From Mesaphorura yosii (Eukaryota > Arthropoda > Collembola > Poduromorpha > Tullbergiidae), in contig WIXG01000015.1 of the NCBI GenBank assembly GCA_009869945.1, positions 415,200 through 479,199 on the forward strand: a stretch of DNA of 64,000 nt, read 5' to 3'. A model generated the notes under the pieces. It was not told the origin of the DNA, did no database searches, and saw only the letters and a list, made by a program, of their open reading frames with translations. Shown here piece by piece: positions 36,492 through 50,002 of this stretch. Position 1 is the first letter of the stretch, and each line of letters begins with the position of its first letter. Both the position numbers and the translations under genes were made by a program.

Positions 36492-39400
36492 ATGAGTGTT
36501 TGGTATGAAGCTCACCCGGGAATCATACAAAACAGGACCAAGGTCATCATCGTCTATCCAACGGGTAAGTTGTAGAGATGGTTAGTTAAATTACTCTAAT
36601 GTTTTAATTATTTATTTCCTTCCCAATTTCGAGCCATGCACTGCACCTGTACTGATACCGGGCACGAGCATGACAGGACACGACACGACTCACGCGAGTT
36701 TCAACTTTCCAACTCATCAAAAATTCCTGTCTAGACTTTAGATCTTTATGCACTTTGTGAGAAGCGATCATTCAAAATTCAAACCAATGCCAGTCAACTC
36801 TTGAGGATGAGAATGAGATGCTCGATGTTCAGCACGCGGCCAAGGAAGGTCTCTTCGGAATCCAGTGTTGAAGGAAGTTTAGGTGCTGCGAGAATTGAAA
36901 TTCCCATTTTAAATGACAGAGAAACGCACTGCACTCTTTTCTGTGCGCATTTTCTCCATTCTTTCCTTTTAATTCATTTCACTGCTTCTTTTGTTCCAGC
37001 AGCCGCTTGTATAATGGGACAATGCGAGCTGAATGAGTTACAGTTATTCCAGCATTATACTTTAACAAAATCTTTTAAACCCTTTCATGTAATGAAAATA
37101 TGGAAATGCACGAGTATGATGGAGACATAAAAGTGCGGCAGCGGCGCACAATGCAGAGATTTATGGCTGATGCATTTGTATTGTATGGCTCAAGGCAACC
37201 GGCACGAACTCACGGAACGTGAAATGAGTTAAGTGCAGGCAATTTCTACGGAGCAGGCGTCCGTCGAGCAACGTGGCAGACTAGGCGACTTTGGAAAATT
37301 TCGACATTTCGAGGTGTGCACTTTGCACGTAAACAACAGATGATAACATAAAAGTATGAATTCGAGATGAAGGTTGCTCGCTAATGCTATTGCCATTACG
37401 TAAGTCCCGTGCTCAAATAATGCAAAATTCTAACTTGAGCGAATTCATGCCTTATTCGGGACATTTAGGCTAGTAGCTCTTAATTCATCTTGAGACTGCC
37501 ATAACACTCAGCAGGTCCTTCTACGTGCCTGACTTGAGCCATACTCTATACTGTGCCTAATTATTAATGGTCACGTTAGTCACGTTCAGGAACCTAATTC
37601 GAATTCCCTCCTGTTGTTTGGGTTCGGGTCGTAGTTTTGGAATACTGCATCAAGACGCGCCCGTCGCCGGACTATTTCTGGCTTGTGCAGCCTAAAAACC
37701 ATGTTTGTATATTCCGCCTGGCCGAATTTCGCACTATATTTTAATTTTGACGTCTACTATCTTAATTAGTCTGTCTCGTCTGACTTTTGCAACTGGTAAC
37801 TGGCAGAAATCGAGAAATCTTGACGTGACTCCAGCCAGTCAAATGCCTAATCCCTTCAGCATTGCGTTTGTTTCATACTTCATTTAAGACCATAAAATAC
37901 AGAAAGTGAAAAGCCCAACTTCCAACCGACGACCGACCCTGACTTAAGTAATAACTTCTGTTTTTGATAACTTGATACTTCACGAAGTATTTACTTTTGT
38001 GTGTACACATTTTTATTAGAAGTTCCTACTGCCAGCCGCGCTCGTTTGTACAATGTATCTATGATCCCTGCTGCAATGCAATAACTTTTGTTTTAATGGA
38101 TTTATGCTGGCAAAATTACAAATAATGCGAGCTCGAGTGAGTACGAACGGAACACTTTGGTGTGAAATTGGGTTGGCATCTTTCAACTCAATAGCATGGC
38201 GTGGCTATGTGACTCGGTTTTGCGTTTTGGCAAGTCGTTATTGAAATGGCGTGCATTGGCAGTGGCAATAAGGTGGCTGTCGTAGTTTTAGGCTGTAGTT
38301 GGGAATGTTTGCTTTGTACTCTCACGGCGGAAACATTGCCAATATTTTGCTCGTAGCTCGTGACTCATCCAGCAAGCAGCGTTAGTGTTGAGCATCAGTT
38401 TATGATGTCGTAAAAGATAAAAGCAGCGAGGATCAATGCATCGAATTCACGAAGTAAATTTTACTGCTTCCATTTCTAACCACCCGGGACGATTTCAGTC
38501 GTCCGTTTCAAGTTTATTAACGTTAAGTAAAGCGTATCGTAGTCGCTATTTAACAGGCTTTCGGTATGCAAAATCCATGAATCCATCCGAATGGAGTGGT
38601 TTTATTAGCTCGTTAAAATGTACGATTTCCATCTGCGCCCTTTGCGAATTGCGAAGCATCTGAATAAACTTGTTTACGATTTTCTCGCAATATTTTTGTC
38701 ATTACCGAAGGTTGTGTCTGACATTTCGCTGCGAGACTTCCGCTCTGATCTTTTGTTTCATTGGTTGTCCGGCTGGCCGATTATGGCTCAAAATTAATCA
38801 ACTTTCCATTTAATTTGTTTTGCAGTTGATCCTGATGTTGTCGTCGTGCCTATCGTGTCCAGTATCATCATCTTTCCGATTGTGGCGTTCATAATCATAT
38901 GTTGCCTGCGGAAGCGGGCAGCATGGGTGAGGAAGAAAGCGAGACTCGCGAAAAGGTAAGTTGCTGGCTGCCCACTTGCTGCTGACCTACCTTTATTAAA
39001 TATTAAAGAAAAACTGGACGAGCCGGACAAAGTAGAAGCGACAGATGGGATTTGAGATGCTGTAGCTGTTTAGTTCCTCTTCCGCAGTTGTGGCGAAGAA
39101 GTCGGTGAAAGTAAAGTGAAAGTGCAACCAGCGCCTTTTACTTCTCGAGCAGCTTGAAGTAATTATTGAAAACAATACGGGAATCATGCTCCGTTTCGTG
39201 TCGCGAATGCCGAAATGGCTTAGGCTAAAGTGCAAAGGGTATAATAATACCATACGCACAAGCAGAAACGAGAGAAAAATCATAAACAATGTAACAGGAT
39301 ACGACTTCTTAGCGTAAGTAAGGAATGACGGACGCAATAATAACAGGATTAAGTTTCTGCGCCTGTCTTTCACTGAAATTAGTAATATTGCTTCGGATTA

Positions 39401-42068
39401 AGTCTTGCGGCTCTGGCTTTGGCTTTCGTCCCTTTTATCTCGACTTGCCGCAGTGTTAGTGTTCATTTCATTTCGCAGCGTCGCCTCCCGCGTACACACA
39501 ACGCAAATTCCTTGTCTAGAGAAAGTCTCCAAGAATTTTGACTTCACAAGTCAACAATCAACATCGCAAACTTCAGACAAGAGACAACTGCGCTGCTGTT
39601 GGATTTGATAAGGCTAACTCTAATCTCAAGAACAACTTTTGCTTTGTGCCTTTCACATTCCAGAAGACAGGGCAAGGCAAGGCATTCAGCTTGCAACACC
39701 AAAACTTTGAAACTCAATTCAGGTTCATAATAATTTTTTTTTATTCAATCCGTACGTGTGTCATCACTAATCTAAGAGGTCTTATTCGCGTCGTGCAATT
39801 TTTAGCTCAACTTGTAAATGGGTTTGGAACCTTTTAGCTTTCTCAAACAATTTTAATTATTTGCCCGCACCGCAGAACAAGGAGGAATAAACCCTTAAGC
39901 CTCCGTGTCCACGCCGCCACGCCAAACAAATGCTTCCAGTGCACAATTGTTCACGCTAATCGCAATCCCACAAAATTCATTAAATATATTACTCTTACAA
40001 CAAAAATGACGTCAAGTGCTGTGTTGGCAAGTGCAGCTGCATTGGTGTGTTGGTTGGCTGTCAATAAGCAAAGACTTGAGCATCCAACCCACGGCCCGAA
40101 GGAGACGGGAGAAGCATGACGTTTAGTGGTTTACTGTCCTTATGTCATTTTTATATATGGAACAAGGAGTTAACATGCCATAGCGTGGCATATGACGATG
40201 ACGGGGCGCTCCGTCGCCGTAAGTGGTGGTTAGGTTGAAGGGTAACGCGCCACGTGCAGTTAAATTTACAATTTGCGTGCATGCGGGCTGGACAAATTGC
40301 GTTTCAGTAAAATACGCTCGTCCCAAATTCATACTGCCCGCGGAATAGAAAGAAAGCCAGACGCGGTCAACTTATGCCTGCCTGCCCGGAACCTTAGTCT
40401 GGCCGATAATGATCGTCAGTCCCGTTTCATTATGAATGAAAATGGACGATGATAATCATGGCCATGGCTTGGATGCACGCGGCACGAGGCATGGTGAGCG
40501 GCTGTGGCAGTGCTTTCACATTACTTTTATAGTTTTATAGCACTGCGGAATTTCCCGTGATGCGATGAGGCCAGGCTATTAAGCCCATTTACCATATAAA
40601 TATGCGTCATTGCCGCCACTCTCGTTTACGCCCGAAAAATTAAGCGAGCTTTCTTTCTTCTTCATTTGGTCGCATTTCGTGAAAATTAGCTCCCATTTCG
40701 TTCTCTTACAGTCTGTCATATCATTGCCATGTTTTCATTCTTCCGTTCAGTATTTGCTGAGTACGGAATAGCACAGGCCATAAAAACAAGTTCTGGTACA
40801 TGGCTCATTTATTTAGCACCGTAGTGCGAGGGTTGGTGGAACGTCTTGCACATGAAATTACTGCCGGAAGCATTTCTACTCTGTATTTCACATGTTCACA
40901 TGTTTAGTTCTAATTTTCATTTCCAGGCATTTTCTGACGGTTTTCAGTACTGTCAAGTATCAACTCAGCTCAGTTTCCGGTTTGACTCGTTGTAATGAAA
41001 TGAGGCTGTATAGATTTGTACTTGTGTGATGCGTAGAACTGGCGCAATTTGAGCATTTATATACTTAGGTTACTTCTTACTCCTATTCTCATTAAGGTTC
41101 TGAGTCGTTCGGCAATTTCAAGACGACGGAGCTCTAAAAATAGAGCTTGCACCAAATGAAATGAGTCTGAAATGCGAATATGAGAGTAAAGAATGCATTT
41201 TGTGCGACAATTTTCTTCTACTTGCTGAACTTTGTCATTCGCCGCTTTTCATGTATGCACATTTGTAAAGAGATTTCTTGCTGCAAAAACGCGATAGCAA
41301 ATAGTAGCTCAATGCATGAGCAAAATACAAGACATGAGACACGGAAGGAGAAAGAGGTTTGACATCTCTGAAAACATTTTCTAATTTAGAGAAATGTCTT
41401 TCTGGCTGATTCTCAAAATGAGAGATTTATTTCGCAGAGGCTTACGCTAAAGCCTCACTCATACCTCTCCAGTGTATTAGCATTAGCTTCCTCCTCACAA
41501 TATTTGGAGTGAGCGACGGATTGAAGAGGATCCAAAATTACACTAATAAGCACATTTCTCTCATTTGTTTCTCCAAGAAATGTCAAGGCTCAATGAAAGT
41601 GCTCAATGAATCTAATAAAACTAAGCCGCTTTGACCTGCAGCAGCATTTATATGTATTATCGCAAGAAGTTTGTTCGACGAGCGTAAATGTTCATAATTA
41701 AATATTTAGTATATTTAGAAGAGTAAACACCTCCCACGAATAAGCCACACGCTGACAATTCGGTTTTCTTGTCCTTTAAATCGCAGAGACCACGGAGAAC
41801 GGAGCGGGGCGTCCGCCGCTCAGTACAGTCCACCTGTTAGCGGATCCTACTCAGGAGGTTAGTAGTCGTAGCACGTATAAATTCAGTATTTATGTAAATC
41901 CTGTCCATCGGGACGGCGCGGTCCCAGTCCGTGCCTTGGTCCTGCTTATACTAAATCCTTTCCCCCGTTCCAGGTCGCCGCTACACCACGATTGATCTAG
42001 AAATGACAACCGCGGTCGAACTAACTAGTCCAGAAAACAGCACTGCACCAGGTCCTGGCTATTCCTGA
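36492..42068 (+). CDS. Small single-pass membrane protein, unknown family
   Basis: Four exons (36492-36564, 38826-38955, 41787-41857, 41974-42068) join in perfect phase to 122 aa across introns of 2.3, 2.8 and 0.1 kb. The first 24 residues lack a signal peptide and carry an NRT glycosylation site. A membrane helix follows (about 26-50: VVVVPIVSSIIIFPIVAFII, ending CCL). Then comes a strongly basic stop-transfer region (RKRAAWVRKKARLAKR) and a Ser/Gly/Tyr-rich tail ending APGPGYS. The layout predicts a type III protein with an outside N-terminus and a cytoplasmic tail holding YSPPVSGSYSGG and RRYTTIDLEM, possible adaptor motifs. In-frame TAA lies just upstream of the ATG. AATAAA at 42476-42481 closes the gene. 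Long introns with tiny exons suggest a developmentally or neurally regulated gene. Family not recognised. Confidence 0.78.
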
Positions 42069-42475
42069 TATTCGCTTTCCGCTAGGGCTTCCAATTCGAC
42101 TCACCAGTTCATAATTCCAACTATTACGGAGACCGTCATCGTATGACACAAACTGTTTCTAAGTATCTTTTGTATGTAGCGCAGCAGCAGTATGTAGCTG
42201 TACGTGTAATATTAATGATGAACCATGTTGTCCAATTTACCAAAATCAGAACTTTACCAAAATAAGTGTCTTGCCCAAAATGTACTAACTACTACTTTTA
42301 TCATCACTACCTCATCTGCGACTACAAACTACAAAGTGTACAAATGTGATCCTGGAATATGAGTTTTAACGGTTACATCCTATTTTACTTACACCAAATG
42401 TTCATAATGAAGTCAAATAATATTTAAAGTCGTACACCATGTGATATGATATACTGCAAGCATCCAGGTTAAAGA

Positions 42476-42481
42476 AATAAA
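42476..42481 (+). terminator. Poly(A) signal of the membrane-protein gene
   Basis: AATAAA, about 410 nt past the stop at 42066-42068. Confidence 0.65.
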
Positions 42482-45400
42482 CCTCAAATTCAACTATTTC
42501 TATCAAGAATTTGTCAACTGGCTGTCTTTCTTGTTCCAAGGGTACGCCCACCAATCGTCATCATCAATATTGACCTTTCTATCGTTTGCGTTGTCGTGAA
42601 AAGTTCAGCGTGATGAGCCCATAAGAAGTTTATTCTACGGCGGATAATCACGAACGGCCGCACAAAAAGCGTGGGCCAATTTCAGACAGGAAATTATCTC
42701 AATTCCTTTCAGCTTTCAGCCTGGATCGAACCCGAACCTGCACATTACACATTCGATAAATGGGTCGTGAAATGTGATCGCGGTCTGGCTGCCACCATGC
42801 CTTGAACGATGTGATAATAATCCTAATCTAATAAATAGACAACTTTTTGCAATTTCGTTAACATTTCTTAAACCACGCACATTTTGTCAACTTCATGTTC
42901 TCCGATTCACAGGCACAGCGCACAAAGTTGTAGTATGTACAAAGACCTACTTGTCACTTTTCTCCTGTCTGCCACCGAACTCAATTTTGCAGGGTTCTGA
43001 AATCCCGTCTAAACTCTGTATTAAGCTTTCCAATTTCGAGAATGTCTCGATACCGCCACCGCTTTACCGCAGCGCAACCCGCGCACGTCGTGCGGTACAC
43101 ATGGACAGCTTGGATGGGAAAACACCAAATCGTTTCAATTTTTCAACCGCCTTCGTTTAATGATGCTATTATATTAAAGTTCTACTACTCACAGCCAGCT
43201 GAACAATGTGTGGATGTGGAACGGGAATGCAGGAATGTACAAGACACGACACTCACGCTTGCGCTGGTACACAATTCGGCTTAAAAGAAAATAAAAAATG
43301 ATGATAGTTTATTTGAGATTTACAGAGCAAGCAGACCAGTTGGCTGGCCAGGATGCTGTCCAGCCGTCCGCCAGCCGACAGCGACAGAGACATATTAATA
43401 GTTCTACAATATCCGTGCTTAGGCTGTGCTTATGCCCACATGGTCTGGGATCCAATGACAGACAAATGTCTTTGCTTTGCAGTGTGGCGAGCGTGGTGAG
43501 GGTCTGCTGGCAAGAAAAATCTAAGTGAAAACTTTCTGGTAACTTGTTTAATGACTTTTATAAACTTCTTTTGTACTACACGCACGAAAACAAGCTCTCA
43601 ATCAGTACGAGAGTAGCGAAAGTAAGTTATAAAATGTTACAGACCAGTTCGGCCTTCCTTATCTGTTTCACATATGCCGATGCGTTATTCCATACGGGAA
43701 GGTGGGCTCCATCTTAATGATTAATTTTAGTAATCTCTTGAGCCTGAGCTAATTCACCACTGGGATCAGTAGATTACTTTCGAGCTTCATGATCATAGCG
43801 TTGGTGGCTTTCTAATCAACAAAAGGACGGATGGGTGGTCGCATATAAGAATAGTATTTAAATAGGATCCTCCTTTTGTTGGGCAACCTTGCAGAATGCA
43901 CAAGCGATGAAGTGAGATGCGGTGCGAGAAGTCTCCGTCAACCTAATTTCGTCACAAGATTTGCTGAATGCCGAGAAATAGAAGTAGCAAGATGTATCAG
44001 ACCATTAATACTTTAGCATGTGCACGCGACTAAAGGCGGGTCCGTAGCACGGTTGGCTCGTCGTAACAGGAAGCAATAATGTAAGTCAACGAATGCGGCT
44101 TGCTGAACGAAAGAACAAGAAACGTTCAAACACGAGTATTTACTTTGCTCTTGCCGTTGTGGCAAAATATTTGAATAGCAGCACAAATTGCATTGTCTAG
44201 TGGAGAATAGTCGAATAGTGGAAACAAAACTGAGGCATGGAAGAAACCACACACACTGGACGCCAATCTATGACGAGAATGGCGGGCACAAACTAACTGC
44301 CGTTCCGTGGTCGTGCCACTGCGGCGCAAAGAATTGACTTGAGTGGAATCGCCTCGAGATAAATAATAATATCCACGAAACAGTGAAAGCGAAGGGGTAT
44401 TTATTTACGCACTTTACACATTGTATTTTTGTGGATTGTGCCCGGTGAGCGGTGAAATGGTGAAAGCTGCAAGCGACTCACGGCTGGCAAGACTCTGACA
44501 GTTTTATCGCATTGTAGTTTTTATTTACTCGCGTCAAGTGGATAGTTACCTAAAACCAAGCATGTTACGATAAGCTGTGCTATTGCGCTATTCTCTATGT
44601 CCAGTGGGATGAACTATGAATAGTTTAATACATTTTTCAGCCGTCAGTCGTAATCTTATAAAGTAATTTGTCTGTAACCACAAGTTTTGAAGGCCACGTT
44701 AGCAAAATTTCGGGCCTTAGTCGAGTTCGAATTGAATTTTACGCTAAATAACTCTGGAAATTTCCCTCAAAATTTCGCACTACCGGCTCATTTGGTTCTG
44801 CTTCATAGATTTCTTTCAGACTCAAGCCGTCATTTTGCTTTTTATCTTCTCAACCTGTCAAGTGTTAAACATGGCGTGGCGATGGTCACAATACACGTTA
44901 CAGTTTCCTGCTTTCCTTGCCTTGCCATATTGACCTCCTTCAGTATGTATTTATGCATGTATTCATCGCGGCGATCTTGACATGCCTACAAAAGCGAGAG
45001 ATGAGGAGGCAACCGGAAGAAGGTTTATTTTGTCAATATTCCAACTTAAATTTACTTCTGCGGATGCCCGAATGACGTGATCTACCGTCACGTCACGTTG
45101 TGCTATGGACCCGATTTTTCGTTCTACGATTTGAGCTCGCTACACAACAAGGCACAACAGCAGCGATAAACGCAGAAGAATGTGTTGCTTGGTCTCGCAC
45201 AGCTATTTCAATTTGCACAAATTATTATTCAAATTCAAAACCACGCCGTGCCCGGGACATTGAAAGATGTGAGTTCATTATTCATCACAGATGTAGTCTA
45301 GTATTTGCTTGTGGAACAAAAATAGAATTTTTGCATGCACCCGGGCTAACTGGGTCGTGCCCGAGCACTGAGCACATTTCGTATGTCAAATTCAAATCAT

Positions 45401-48400
45401 GCCTAAATTCTACGAAACGCATACAAGATTGCATTTGCATTGCTTGTCGGGTCTGGTGCAGTGGATTGGGCACGAAACGTGGAAAAACACGAACACGAGG
45501 CTTGACAAATGAACCTAATTAATAATGAGATGGAAATGCGTACAATGCATCCATTTTGCATGGATTTCTGTCTGGGATTAATTGCCAAGCACGGCAAGCC
45601 CAGAATTTGGCCGAAGCCGATAAGAATTTTAAAAGAATGAGTAAATCCGGAAACGAGCTGTTTTAGATTTGGAAACGATACTTTTTTGTATGCGCTTACT
45701 GGCCTGCAGCGGTTTAGTATCTCGCTCGGGCTATACTATATTATAATTATTAATTCTGTGGGCTATTCAAGGGTTTCAAGTAAGAAACAATTAGAATTCA
45801 ATTTCAGCTGAAACGGAAGAGAAGCCAGTAGTAGGTGTGTATGTCATCACCGTATGTCATCGTTGTAGCGCACGAAGATTAGAAGGAACAAAATTGCGTC
45901 TCTTGCCGCCGCATCTTCAATTGCCTTTTCACTCCAGCTTCAGCTCCAGTTCCAGTCCAATATGTAAATCCGTTCCAGCCATCGAGCTGGCCAGTGACGG
46001 CGGATGAGCAGACTGAGCGGAGGGAGATTACATGTGATATTTATATAATCTAAATCTATTTGCATACAAAGATGAAGATGACGTACGTAAACGCCACGCC
46101 AAGCCACGCTTCGCCGCAGCAGCCGCCGTTCAGCTCAGTTGACATTCAACTTCCAGTTTCGCAGTTTCGCAGTTTCGCTTGTCTCTGTCCCGCAGTTATT
46201 GTTTGAACACCATTATAATAATATAAAACACAGCAGCGGAGCGGGCAAGCAGCAGGCGGGATGGAATTCGAAAAGATTTGCATATGGAGCAGAATCAGCA
46301 GCGAGTAGAAACAGCCGAGAGTCGAGACGTAAGCAACTTCTCTTTTGGACGATGCATAAGCATAAATCTATTATAAATATATGAGCAACAGCAACGTCTG
46401 GAGTAGTTTAGCAAGGCAAAGGCAACCCGGTCTTTATTCTCGGGAGAAAGAAAGAGCATCCAGAGAAAAAGCAAAGAATGAGACGAAATTCTTATTTCAA
46501 CAATACAAGACACCATTTTCTTTCTCCTTGACATCTCTCTGGTATCATTTCAAATCTCTAGACTGTGTTTTTCAAGTTATTCTTTCAGTTTCCCGTCATT
46601 GCACTGCATTTCATATGTTATTTTAAGGATACATGGATTATTAAGCAATATATGGCTTCCATGTAGTCGGCAGTCGGCATCATGCGTCAGTGACGATCAT
46701 CAAAGGAGAATGGCGAAGGCAGAGGAGGAAGTAAATAGCACGAGCAAAGCAAAGCACTTCGAATCATATCGTCAAATCACTTAATCGTTCAGCGAATGCG
46801 AAGCAGAAATGGCGCTCTGTTAACTTAGTTTGCTGGAGAACAGAACTCAATATTAAAAATACAAGACATTCGCTGACTAACACGCATATTGCAGATCTGC
46901 TTCCATTTCTTGTATCATTGACATATTGTTCTTATTTAAAATTGCATGTCAGTCATGATTGTATCTGCGAAGCGCTGGCGCTGCGAAGAAGCTCATGCGA
47001 AATAAATTGACATGGCACTTCCTGACTGCTGACATGTTAACTGTAGGCCGAGGAAAAGTCGAATGCGTACATGAATCGAGAAAGTCTGAAGACCGGAGTA
47101 CTTGAATGTAAGGAACCGGAGTCAGGAGACTTGAGGCATGCCCTCGACATATGAATGACAGAGTTATTAAAATAAAATACGGCATGCTCGTTCGCTGTAT
47201 CGTGTAACACGCTTCAATTTTCTCTGCTATGATTAATCATTTAATTGTCAAGACTGGATATTAATGGCAGGGCTTAAAGGCAAGCGGATTTGCGAACTTA
47301 TAATGTGTTATTCGGCTGCTTTTTTTTTACCGCTGCCCTTGCTAATGTGGATTTAATAAGGAAGGTGAACTCCTCCAAAGAAAGTTCAAGTCAAGGCTCC
47401 AGCAGGGAGGTAAAAGCCGCAGCCACATGAAAGCATTGGAAGCAGTACACGGGACGGAGGCCGGTTCGATCTCCTTTTCTTCTTTACATAATCTTTCTTT
47501 TACTTACCATATGCATGAGTCTGGTTCGATTCTTTCACCTTCTAAAAGCACTTTTAGCACCTTCACGCTTGCATAACCACAGCAGCAAAGGTGAAGTTGA
47601 AGAAACCTCAATAATTCACTAACCGCCTTTCGCACCTTGCGATTTATCAATGAGTTTGTGCAAAGGCGCTCGTGTGAAGAATTACAAAAGAAATTCGCCG
47701 CTCGCCCACAACCTCTAAGTAATATCCGATCCAAGTAATCTCATTATATTGCTCAAAGGATGTCCAACGTTATGGAATTACGATGACATTGCAAAAGCAG
47801 CGTCGTTTCAATTGCCAAGTACACATCTCAAGAATTCTTAACCTGCGGGCGAAGATGACAGAGGAAGCCGTTTCAACCTGGAAATTTTATCTGTACGGGA
47901 AATTCCAGCTATGAAGAAAGTTCTCATTCAAATGTGGTTCAACTGTATTCGAATATGGTTACGGCTATGCGAAAGACAAAACTTTCAATTCCGTCCGCGC
48001 CTGCCACATTGTGCCACCAGGAGTTATTCTAGTTATGCATGCGCATAAATGATCTGCTTACACTATTTTTCCGAAAATGGAGCAGGAATGTCAAAGATTC
48101 TCCTGCTACTTGTACTTTCATACTCTTTTATTATATAAAAGTTTAGCATTCATAAAATATTTTATTATTTGATAAATTCGAAAAGTTTTTCTCGTACAGC
48201 TTTCAAATGCTTTCAAGAAAATTTAGGCTCGGCTTGGGCTGGACCAAGTATTTTGCCCTGCACTGTAGTGCTCTTGTTGTTTGATAGTTCTGGTCCCATG
48301 ATGCAATGAATAACTAAACAAGGCATTGATGAATTTGTGACTGCAGAATTTCGCATGCCGTGACCTGGTTTTGCAAGGCATATTTAACAAGAAATCTGGT

Positions 48401-49840
48401 CAAGCTTGACGCACCACAAAAACACAAAACAACAGGCCAAAAGTTGTTGTTTAGCTTTGGTTTGTCGCTCATATTTTATGAAAGCGCAAAGTTTTCTAAT
48501 AAATACTTACAAAGCTGTAGCTGAATGAGCTCGATCAAGTGCAAGGACAACACTCACTTCTCAGTACTTTACTTCTTTTATTAGCCTGTTTTTCCCTTTG
48601 CGGAGATTCTTTGTTTCAAACTTGTTGTGGCTATTTGGATGAGATTCCAGAACCTCGGAGATTAGATTAATGGGTCTTCTGGCTGTGTGTCTGGCTGGGA
48701 TCAGTTCACGCGCGATTCGAACCAGATGTCATGTCATTCAGAGTCTTGTTTCTGTCTCCAGCCAAGGCGCAATTGATGGAAGTCGGTGTGAGTGCGGACG
48801 AGGTCTCCAAACCTGAAGAAGCAAGAAGCATAGAATGTAATTGTAATCCCAAGCATACGTTAGACAAGCTTTCCATTCACCGGACTGGTGAAATGAATTT
48901 TGGAGTACACACACACAATCAAACTTAATAAGTGTCAGTGTCACGCAATGTGCAATTTTGCAATTTTCTCTCGCCCGCGCCGCGCCCAGCGTGGCCGGTC
49001 CATTCATGTCATGTCAGGCTTTCATTACTTTAGCTTGATAAAGTTGTAACAAAACACATGAACAATGTAGATCAAAGTGCCGCGATAAGAACAAGAACTT
49101 TCTCTTTTAACTTTTCTCGTCGGCTGAGCTGCCAAGTACAAAGTACCAAGAACCACTCGATCAAGCGCCAAACCCCAGACGAGACTAACGACTCTGCCTC
49201 TGAGTACAATTGAACCTTTCGCATTGTATTGTTACGACTTCAGAAATTCGATCAGAAAAATACCCCCTTCGATGTTCAGTATAAAATACAATACACTCGA
49301 ATAAAATTCAATTTAAATGCTAAAGTTCAAGAACTTAATTGTAGAAGCGATTATAAAAATACACTTCTAAGTATTAGTTAATAAACGTCCGCATTTTCAC
49401 AAAGCAAAACTTTTCATTTTCCAATAACGCTTAAAGCTCAAAGCAAAGCTCTGTCTGCTTTTAAATTGAAGTCTTTGAGCCGCTTTTTCTGCATGCTGTT
49501 CACAGAAAAATTTGCTTTCTCTTTTCTCTGGTGAACTGCTGTTGCTGTTGCTGTGCTCAAACGTGAAGCAAAACAATAATAAACGTCTTAAAATGAGGTA
49601 CGCGGTTTTCTTTGGTGCACCGCACAGATCAGAGGAACCGGAGAAAAATTGGTTCTTCCCGTCTTCCGTGCAGCATACCGAAGGATGTGTTTGATGTAAA
49701 ATACCTATTTTTGATCTTCGCAAATCACTGAGCTATGGCAAAGAAAGAAAATCTCGCTAATGCTAATCATGTAAAGAACGATTTATTTGCTCAACAATCC
49801 CGATGTTTACTGAAACTGTTTGCGTCTGGCAATGGATTGG
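42482..49840. other. Gene desert
   Basis: Over 7 kb has no gene I can support. The longest frames (for example 45100-45522 +, 42774-43160 +) have no domain, signal peptide, splice partners or coding-like composition. A three-copy 8-mer (CAGTTTCG) sits at 46154-46177. Regulatory DNA is plausible but unproven. Confidence 0.5.
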
Positions 49841-50002
49841 TATAAAAGGATGCTGGAATGTGAACGCAGTAGGAAGAATTCAAGCTCAGGTCACGTACTG
49901 CAGAAGGCTGCGACCAACTCGACCAATTTCACGCTCATCTAATGCATAGCGTCAACATCCAAGTCAGTCAAACGAGCAGAGCAACTAATATACACCCTAA
50001 GC
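49841..50002 (+). promoter_or_regulatory. TATA/initiator promoter with a first-exon candidate
   Basis: TATAAAAG at 49841-49848 is followed by CAGT at 49867-49870, about 27 bp on, which is correct initiator spacing. Transcription from there gives an exon with an ATG at 49942 (MHSVNIQVSQTSRATNIHPK). It runs in open frame to a strong donor GTAAGTCG after 50002. The downstream exon is unknown. A candidate begins at 52528. Confidence 0.4.

Noticed and set aside
42717-42745. tRNA B-box-like GGTTCGGGTTCGATCC on the minus strand
   Set aside because: The T-stem does not pair and no A-box or acceptor stem lies at the right distance.
45100-45522. 140-codon plus-strand open frame
   Set aside because: No recognisable domain, splice signal or coding bias. 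The reverse strand is partly open too. Probably chance.
47455-47535. Two GGTTCGAT words resembling tRNA T-loops
   Set aside because: No A-box, no cloverleaf pairing, and they are spaced too closely to be two tRNAs.
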